Assembly: GCF_000764305.2 (NCBI RefSeq)
Contig: NW_025942128.1
Coordinates: 306,322-370,321 of the forward strand
Source of the DNA: Hyalella azteca
Lineage: Eukaryota > Arthropoda > Malacostraca > Amphipoda > Hyalellidae
DNA length: 64,000 nucleotides
Reading direction: 5' to 3'
Shown here: one piece after another, positions 56,959-64,000 of the stretch
Layout of the letters: each line of letters begins with the position of its first letter
Numbering within the stretch: position 1 is the stretch's first letter
Made by a program: the position numbers and the translations under genes
Notes under the pieces: generated by a model
Told to the model about the DNA's origin: nothing
The model's input: only the letters and a program-made list of their open reading frames with translations
Database searches by the model: none

Positions 56959-57052
56959 GAGCAAAATATTCTCTCGAAAAATACCGGCTCTAAATGAAGC
57001 GAAGATAAATGCGGTTGAACAACAGCTGGATATTATACAAGAAGTATATAGA
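56959..57052 (+). CDS. Penultimate exon of a split gene, product unknown
   Basis: TTTCATTTTTAG ends at 56958 and GTAAGT starts at 57053, both good matches to splice consensus. Only one of three frames is open across these 94 bp. It completes a codon begun upstream (one base) and then encodes 31 residues, including EAKINAVEQQLDIIQEVYR, a heptad-like amphipathic stretch suited to a coiled coil. It ends in phase 0 and joins the next exon (57183) in frame. The upstream exons are not found in the window. The family is not recognised; the pattern faintly resembles the subunit-assembly coiled coil of KCNQ-type potassium channels, but I would not name it on that basis. Confidence 0.6.
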
Positions 57053-57182
57053 GTAAGTGAACAGTTGACTAAATAATACCCGTTCATTTCATTTGAGGAC
57101 ATATTCTAGGAGTGCTGAGTATCATAGATGTAAAACATGAATGACATGCCAACTTTTATCCGACCACGATTTGTCATTTCAG

Positions 57183-57242
57183 GAACTCGATCGCATGCAC
57201 TCGTACGGGAAGACACAGCAAAAGAATAAAAGGTGGAAGTGA
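57183..57242 (+). CDS. Terminal exon with stop codon, same gene
   Basis: The acceptor is CGATTTGTCATTTCAG (AG at 57181-57182), after a 130-bp intron. Joined in phase 0 to the exon at 56959, it adds 19 residues, ELDRMHSYGKTQQKNKRWK, and a TGA at 57240-57242. The helical, charged character carries over from the previous exon, and the C-terminus is strongly basic. AATAAA occurs at 57225-57230, inside the last codons, with GT-rich sequence just after (GTCGTGGATTG), so a very short 3' UTR is possible. A different frame is also open here to 57294 but would not match the phase of the upstream exon. Confidence 0.55.
   Translation, partial: ELDRMHSYGKTQQKNKRWK
57225..57230 (+). terminator. Candidate polyadenylation signal
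   Basis: AATAAA overlaps the last codons of the terminal exon and is followed within 30 bp by GT-rich sequence. It would place cleavage just after the stop codon. AATAAA is common in AT-rich DNA. Confidence 0.25.
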
Positions 57243-57546
57243 TGCCGTCGTGGATTGCGAGTCTTTCTCTGATAAGAAAAAACATGAACTGCAAAGCTGA
57301 CATTCCTGGGGACTCGGAGATGGTGTGGTCTCCCTCGAGAAAAAACGCCAACATTTTGGGTTTCCTCCATCAACATTGTCGGCGAAAATGACCGATATCG
57401 CATGAAAATATCAGGGCATTCCAAAGAGTCTATTTCTTCCCCGAGTCGGAAGCCCAGCCGTACATGAGCATTACAATGTATATACATTTGTCACGAAAAA
57501 TATTCAAGAATTCAAGTAGTTCGATGGCCAAGGTAACGGAGAAGAC
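57243..57546. other. GC-richer stretch after the exon pair
   Basis: Open for about 100 codons on the minus strand (57179-57487) without a recognisable product. Probably 3' flank or UTR of the split gene. Confidence 0.4.
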
Positions 57547-57744
57547 ATGGGAACAAAAATTGAATTTAGGCAATGCATCAAAGAAGCTATCGATCGGACT
57601 GTGACGCTATCGCGGTCGTATTTCCCTCGCAGGTTTGTCATATCTATGCAAAGTATCGAAGCAAATATCGTGCGTGTTATCTATATGGAAACTTATCAGC
57701 GAACAATCAAACTATACGAGTCTCGTCTCTGCTCCCGTTTTTGA
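57547..57744 (+). CDS. Small ATG ORF, 65 residues, unknown
   Basis: The ATG frame starts MGTKIEFRQCIKEAIDRTV and ends TIKLYESRLCSRF. Codon composition is balanced and coding-like, with many first-position purines, and the frame is open upstream for a further 10 codons to a TAG. There is an acceptor-like CCCTCGCAG inside it. It lies 300 bp after the stop of the exon pair on the same strand. It has no known motif. It could be an independent small gene, a further exon from an alternative transcript, or chance. Confidence 0.22.
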   Translation: MGTKIEFRQCIKEAIDRTVTLSRSYFPRRFVISMQSIEANIVRVIYMETYQRTIKLYESRLCSRF

Positions 57745-60613
57745 GTTAGAGATGCCCAAATCTATTCTCGCTCAAGGATTTCAAATAATGATAAAAATGC
57801 TCCATTACCAGTAAAGTAAGAGGTTTAAAGGTAATCCTGTGAACATTTTAGCGAACTGAAATTCGCTGTAGATAATTAATAGCCATAAACTTGGGAGTTC
57901 AGAATAGAATTCATGAGTTCAGAAATAGTCATGGTCGTAATGATAAAGTCTGCGCATTATATGAAGATAAAGAAGTATATCATGGTGTACAAGACCGTAG
58001 TTCTTTATCTAGTGTTGTTAGTCAGTTGGTATCTATTTTATAGCATGATTAGTGATCGTATTCTCCTGTAGCAGTTTCATCGTTGCATTAAAGGATTGTG
58101 GTGCTGCACACTGACTGAGAAATACGAAACTCTGTATGAGTAATTAATAATTTCTGTATTTTGGAATCAATTTCTAGCTTGTGGTGCCGAGAAAATCATC
58201 GTACATTCGCTCTGAAAATGCTAGCTTGCCACGCCTTAACAAGACTAGATATTTCTTTCAACTGTTGCTAAAAGATAAACCCGAAATTTCGCGTTACGAA
58301 AATGAACTATAAAACTTGCTCGGTGAAAATTTAGCTCCAAAAATATATATACACAGCAATTTCAGTCAATTACTATATAACTATTTGTGTAGACAAGCAA
58401 CTTGATGCAATCACAACTCTTGGATAAATTCGTCTGCATCAGCCATATATGCGCGGTGTAGGATAGTCAAATTCAAACGCAAATTTAGAAGAGAAGAATA
58501 AAATGAACAGACGAACAAGCGCCCAATAAATGTCCTTATTAATTCATTCCGAAGACAGTAATCATTATTATAGAATAATTTCATAGAAAAATAACACCAA
58601 ATTCTATGAACAAATCAAACTCGATTTTACATGCCAGTCATTGAGCTTTAAAGGAAATTGTAATCAATGAGCAAAAATGTAATCGCAAATTTCCATTTAT
58701 TTGCGATAGAACAATCTCTTTTGAAATGGAAAAATCTCTCTCGAGGAACAAAGAAACTGTCTGAAAGCGGACGCTTGCATACTTCCTGAAATTAAATCTG
58801 TACTGAGAACTCCTTTGTGAAGTCTCATATTCTCAGAGCAATCGTCTACGTAGCAATAGCATGCATTGGCATGTCTTGTTCCATCGATACGCGTATTCTC
58901 GGTCATCACATCCCATAATAAATAATTGCTCTTGGAGGCACAATCGCAGACTTCAGCTTCGCAGCAGCTCTTATCTGAAACAGTTGCGAAGTGTTTTGAA
59001 AACGCCCTCCCTGGACCATTAGCTCAGTTGCAAACGTTTATTGACAGTTAGTTTCCCATATCTGGCCTCCTATTGATATCCGAGGAAAGTGAAAGAAAGC
59101 ATTTGCTCTTAAATAGATTGTTATGGATATTGTCGCCGCGTCGATGTTCCAAGAGAATTTTAGAGACGATTCCCGCGGGTGCGACTCAATGACCTGACTT
59201 CGGCTCACTAAAAGATCTGACTCGGGGACTACAGACATTAGTTTCACTTATACACAAGGTAAATTCAAGCAAAATATACATCGAACGTGAGTATTGTACA
59301 CTTTTCAGTCAGTCTGAGAGAGATGCCCGATACTCAACACCGAACAGTGTTTCATTACGCAAGTTTTTTTTTTATATTCAAACGGATGTCCATCCAAATA
59401 TTTGCCAAATATCTGGTCACTAAATGCAATCTACCAACTACCGATAGTCTCATAATGCCGAATGGTTGAACGTCTGAGATTCAGTCCTAAATTTGTGAAA
59501 TTTGAATGGAGATATCTTGGCCCCTCCAACGCTAGCTAGCGTACCGACAGTTACGAGGCGAATGTTCTACGCGGCTAAGTTTGGATAACGAGCGAGGGAA
59601 CTTGATCATCCCCAAGCTGTAGTTGGATGGGGAGCTCGGCAGGAACATGGACAATCATAGTCAACGGCCAGTGCAAATCAAAGAGAACATTTCTGGGCAA
59701 CGTAGCTCTCCGTATCATGGTAACCTGGGTGGCGTGCGCAACGGTGAGAGGAGGTTCGACTGATTGCATACACTCGAGACCCGATCCTTAGTAAAGTACG
59801 ATTCAGAAGTTTAGCAATGCCACACAAGAGTCATTACTGATTCGGTAGAAATTCACAATTTACCAGCTTTTATTTCTGAAGAGAAAAATTTTTCAAATAA
59901 AACACGAACATTAAACATCCAAAATGTAAGGAATTCATCTTTCGTATCATGAGTTTCGTTTTTATATTTGCATGTTAAAAATGCTATTATAATTTTAAAT
60001 AGAATTAGGTTATTTTAGGGTAGAAATTTTAAGCTAAGTTTAAATAACGGAGTTGAAAATCATAACTAATTTTATAACATGAATAATTTAACAAATTACA
60101 TTTGAAATCAAAAGAGATTTTAGAATAGTGCATATGAGCATGCCACAAATATTCGACAACACGACCGGCTGCATGCAAAACATCAACATCATTTGGCCAA
60201 GCAAGATAACGTCAGATAACATCCAGCTTGCAGCCGCGCTCTCTGCCGACGCGAAAACAGCGTGCATGTGCAAGCCAAATTTATAGTAAAAGTGATGTTA
60301 TCCTGATGCTTTTCGAAAAAAAACGAACGAATAACTTGCCCATCAAATTTAAACCAAAATGAAAAACCCAGAATCAAATTTCAGTACAGTAACGTACGAT
60401 GGAATCCTATCATACATGAAGAGCTGATATCATAACGAACTTGTGATATGGGCAGCGATTGAAGAGCGTTGGTCTCATATATACGCTAGAGTTACGCGTC
60501 AAACCACAGCACGCTTATACATACGCATGCAAAGCTCTGTAAACACTATCGCGTCTCGCCGCCGAGACCGTGCGGCAAGAACCGATATTGACATGTGATT
60601 CGGGGCTTGTGTG
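57745..60613. other. No gene seen
   Basis: AT-rich with mixed parts at 59500-59770. ATTAGCTCAGTTG at about 59000 looks like a tRNA A box but has no matching B box. A donor-like AAC/GTGAGT near 59287 and an acceptor-like CTTTTCAG near 59311 face each other without a coding frame that uses them. Confidence 0.45.
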
Positions 60614-61165
60614 CTCTGATACAGTCAAGTGATGACGCTTTGATTGACGGGTCACAAGATGATGGCTCGCGATCAAACAATGAATATGCATAAATGATAT
60701 GAAATAAGCATGTATCTAATATATATATATAATATATAGGAGCATATATATAGCAATATAGCACTCTGATACAGTCAAGTGATGACGGTTTGATTGACGG
60801 GTCACAAGATGATGGCTAGCGATCAAACAACGAATATGTATAAATGATATGAAATAAGCATATATCTAATATTTATATAATATATAGGAGCATATATATA
60901 GCAATATAGCACTCTGATACAGTCAAGTGATGACGGTTTGATTGACGGGTCACAAGATGATGGCTCGCGATCAAACAACGAATATGTATAAAGGATTCAC
61001 GCCCATCAAGTTGATGATAAAATATATAGCATTTGAATTAATTTCTCTGTTACAATAAAGTGGTGGCGGCTTGATTGACAGGTAACAAAATGATTCTTAG
61101 TGATCAAACTTGATATATTTGTAAATGGTTCACGCTCAGCAATTTAAAGATAAAACATGTAGAAT
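60614..61165. repeat. ~150-bp tandem repeat (three close units and one diverged)
   Basis: Units start at 60614, 60764 and 60912 (CTCTGATACAGTCAAGTGAT) and share TTGATTGACGGGTCACAAGA, CGATCAAACAA and, in the first two, a TATATA-rich end. The third unit changes after TATAAA to a different tail (GGATTCACGCCCATC). The fourth, from 61045, keeps CTCTGTTACA, TTGATTGACAGGTAACAAAA and GATCAAAC and shares the GGTTCACGCTCA tail. The third unit is thus a hybrid of two tail types. Confidence 0.95.
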
Positions 61166-62315
61166 TAGATATTGTAACTGCAGGGCTATCATGTTCCGTG
61201 TTCTGCCAAAGCGGCAATAGGGAAGTTCAAAACGGGAAGAAAAGTAGTTGAATTCAGAGCGAAAATGCAGTCGCTTCATTCTTTACCGAAATTCCATTCA
61301 AATTAAAGAAATATAGATGTAATTAAGCCTCAGAATTATTTCCGAGAATCAATCTTATTTTTTATCATTTGTAAAAAGTAAAATAAGATGAAAAATAACC
61401 CAATGCGGGAAAATTCCAATTAAAAACTTATTTCAATTAACATTAGTTTTAGTATGACTTCATTTTGAGCCGGTGAACCCAAACTCTCGAGAAAAAAATC
61501 TTAGATTCCGCGTGAAACAAAAACCTAATTTGAGAATTTCATATAACATTTGACGTATCACGATGTTAATTATACTCGTTGTGACGCCACCTAAACAACA
61601 TGCGGGAAGCATGCCTAGAGGCGGAGAGGTAGAGAAGCATGCGCCCAATTACGTGATAAGAGTCCCTCAATAAATCGATGAGACCAGCAAATGTTCCCAG
61701 ACGCAATCGAACGCCAGAAACACGACGGCAGTTTGCTGCTCACTGAATGATGGAACAACCGAACCTAGCCGCGGGCTTTGGAAAAATGTTCACGTTTGGA
61801 AATTACAGAAATTATAATTTTTCTTCCGTAACTCGCGCTCCAAAAAATCTTTTATGCGCGATTCTATTTTATTAATAGACGCCCTTTAGACAATCTGTGG
61901 CGATATTTAATGCGGTTGATGAAAATCCAAAAATTTAATAACATTCCATCACATTGTTCATAGAATGTTATAGAATATAAAATTATGGACACTTTCATTC
62001 TATGGTTTAACTAAATTCTAGAAAAATCTAATGTAAATAATCCGAAATTGAATACAAATATCACTTCAATTTTGATTATAATGAGGCGAAATGCGCTGCC
62101 AAATATCACTTAGCAAGTGGGTCTTATATTGCTAACAATAAATATGAGTATTATTCTCGTAGCAATTTTAGAGTTGAAAACCACTGAAATAATTACATAT
62201 GTAATTATTTAAACAAAATGTAATTATTTCAACAGAAAAACACAATAAAAATGAATTAATAAGACCAATCTTAACAGGTATCGTATACACTTGTTCGCAT
62301 CGTGCATTATAGCTC
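61166..62315. other. No gene seen
   Basis: AT-rich, with a mixed stretch at 61560-61790. Only short frames. Confidence 0.5.
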
Positions 62316-62434
62316 AGCAAATAGTTTAGGTAGCACCATCAATTCCTATAATGAGGTACACTATAGGTACAAATAAGCAAATAGTTTAGGTAGCACCATC
62401 AATTCCTATAATGAGTTACTCTATAGGTACAAAT
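62316..62434. repeat. 60-bp tandem duplication
   Basis: Two almost identical copies begin AGCAAATAGTTTAGGTAGCA at 62316 and 62376 and end ACTATAGGTACAAAT or CTCTATAGGTACAAAT. The few differences suggest a recent event. Confidence 0.97.
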
Positions 62435-63445
62435 CCGTATTTTTTCGGTGTCCAGAGCACAAAAACTCAAACCAAGCCCGACTTGTCTGTAAATTCCGTC
62501 AGCTCGCTTGATTGGCGATGTTTGGAAATCGTATTTGCTCGGAAATCACTTGATTATTTCCAGGAAAGCTTGATTGTTTGCTTCGGAATGCAATTGTCGA
62601 TTGACAGTAGTGCGCAGTAACAACTTTATCTACGTTTATATTGGATCAAAACTGGGAAACCCAATCTATGCGGTGATTTATTCGTAATTATATCTTATAA
62701 ATTCTCTCAGAATCTCAGGAGCAAAATTATTTAGCTGCTCAACATCGAGCCTAAATTTAAAATTTATCTTCGTTGTGTTTTAGAATTTTTCGGTGTTTAT
62801 AGGCTTAATTCATGGAAATTTTAACATGTAGATCTCTCAAATAGATGTCAAGAAACTTTATTATGAATGGAAGAAATCATCAACACAAAAACAAGAATGG
62901 AAGAAGAAAAGGCCTTAATTTCGTCTAGCTGTGGCAGGGCAAATATTCAGCAGGCTTAGTAAAATAATATTAAATTCAGCGTAAAAGGAAGGGCTAAGTA
63001 AATATTTTGGTCGCAATAAATGCAGTTCAGTTCTTGAAAATTCATACCCAGTTTCTTATTGTTTGCTTATTCAAATATTATTCAATACTCCTTCAGGTGG
63101 AATAAATGGAGGAAAATGCAACCATTTGAATTTCTTACTGCTTTGATTTAGTTTAGCGTCAAAACAGAAAAATTATTTATTAATTATTTATTAATTAATA
63201 AATTATTTATTATTTTATTTTATTTAGCGCCAGAACAGAAAAATTAATGCCATTATCCAAATACAAATTCGATAGATAAAGCCAGCATACATGAATCTTG
63301 ATAACAGAATACTCATATTCGTCAGATAACTGCTCATTCATGTTGCTGAGATCAAAAAATAGGGCAAATTTACACAGGAATGAAACGTTGCTCAGATGAT
63401 TCAGTTCTGCTCTTACGCCTCAAATGAATCTATGAGGAAAGGACA
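62435..63445. other. No gene seen
   Basis: AT-rich. At 63155-63250 two GCGYCARAACAGAAAAATTA phrases flank a TTATTAATT-rich stretch. Confidence 0.5.
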
Positions 63446-63664
63446 ATGCATTGTGCAGAGGGTAGTAAGTGTGCTTTATATATCGCGAGAGAGCTTTGTG
63501 GGCGACGCGTTCATAGCCCGGCACACAATGTAGTCCATTCAGTAGGGGCTCTGCCCAAGAGCACGAATAGCAAAATGCAAAATGAGAACGCAATTCGAAT
63601 GGGAATAAGGAAGCACCAAATAATGCAATCTGTCCAGAGGGACATTCTAAATGACAACAGTAAA
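63446..63664 (+). CDS. ATG ORF with donor site, possible first exon
   Basis: The ATG at 63446 opens a frame of 94 residues in all, starting MHCAEGSKCALYIARELCGR and later MQNENAIRMGIRKHQIMQSV. A donor-like AAA/GTGAGT lies at 63664/63665, after 73 codons, and the downstream part becomes AT-rich, so the exon may end there. Four cysteines fall in the first 20 or so residues, but no signal peptide or known domain is seen. The minus strand is also open over this stretch (94 codons), which weakens the call. Confidence 0.22.
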
Positions 63665-63730
63665 GTGAGTATTGTGGGAGGAATAGAACACAATTTATTT
63701 CCATCGCACAATATTGTTTGTTATTTCTAG

Positions 63731-64000
63731 CTTAAAAATAAATTGAGAATGCGATCAGGTGAGAAACACATTGATGAGAAATCAGATCTGGTTCAACAGA
63801 ATTGTTTCAGCGACTAATAAATTAAAATGTTTAAATATGCATGCACGGTCAACTTACCATGCATTAACTCACGCCGTTAAAAAACGTACAATCAAAGAGA
63901 TTTTAAATTATTATTTTCTATTGTCACAGACAATTTGTAAGCCAGAACACGGCCCTGGTACAAAATGAACCCTAATTTGGATGTCCAAACATACACGGTT
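63731..64000. other. No gene seen
   Basis: AT-rich to the window edge. Confidence 0.5.

Noticed and set aside
57106..57487. Minus-strand ORFs of 82 and 102 codons
   Set aside because: They overlap the plus-strand exon pair and show no motif; read as shadows of a GC-richer stretch.
58997..59070. tRNA gene near ATTAGCTCAGTTG
   Set aside because: No B box or cloverleaf at the right distance.
1..64000. Bacterial or viral origin
   Set aside because: No dense ORFs, operons or ribosome binding sites; splice signals, microsatellites and many arrays fit a eukaryotic nuclear genome. Many of the longer open frames begin only at GTG or TTG.

Overview
The window is nuclear DNA of a eukaryote, most likely an arthropod and probably an insect. 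It is AT-rich (roughly one third G+C by eye). It has no long open frames, no operons and no ribosome binding sites. The few coding-like pieces are short and are bounded by spliceosomal signals (pyrimidine tract plus AG, then GTAAGT or GTGAGT). I cannot name the species. The window reads as intergenic or intronic DNA built largely from tandem arrays and short dispersed repeats. No rRNA, complete tRNA, CRISPR array or autonomous transposon with a readable transposase or reverse transcriptase was seen.

Layout. 0-5.6 kb holds a 32-bp array at the left edge, a 27-bp array and a 22-bp array that ends at an ambiguous base (N at 5553). 3.5-10.2 kb carries three copies of a dispersed AT-rich repeat, two of them with an internally duplicated module, and the first copy of a short hairpin element. 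10.7-16.7 kb has several weak exon candidates, including an ATG ORF with a signal-peptide-like start at 15.44 kb, and a GC-richer island at 13.9-14.65 kb. 18-24 kb has three tandem duplications, a 137-codon ATG ORF, a coding-like island at 21.2 kb, a hairpin-element copy and a (TTA)n microsatellite. 24-30 kb is mostly featureless, apart from an open 332-bp exon candidate at 29.0 kb. 30-35 kb is a cluster of arrays with two hairpin-element copies, one sitting inside a ~75-bp array. 35-43 kb is quiet, with one more hairpin-element copy. 43.2 kb is a 15-bp array with twelve E-boxes. 44.9 kb is a small element with terminal inverted repeats. 49.5-51.5 kb is bracketed by diverged inverted repeats and contains a truncated tRNA-like sequence. 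52.8-56.3 kb has four arrays. 56.96-57.24 kb holds the best protein-coding evidence, two exons joined in one frame and ending in a stop codon. 60.6 and 62.3 kb hold further duplications.

The most distinctive content is a family of five short elements (about 140-190 bp). Each has a 12-bp inverted repeat, a GTCC/GTCT tract of variable length and, in four of the five, a perfect palindrome. One copy interrupts a tandem array at a T-run, so the array shows what the unoccupied site looked like. The genes do not form a recognisable pathway. Apart from the 57-kb exon pair, all coding calls are tentative and rest on open frames, splice-site appearance and base composition alone.
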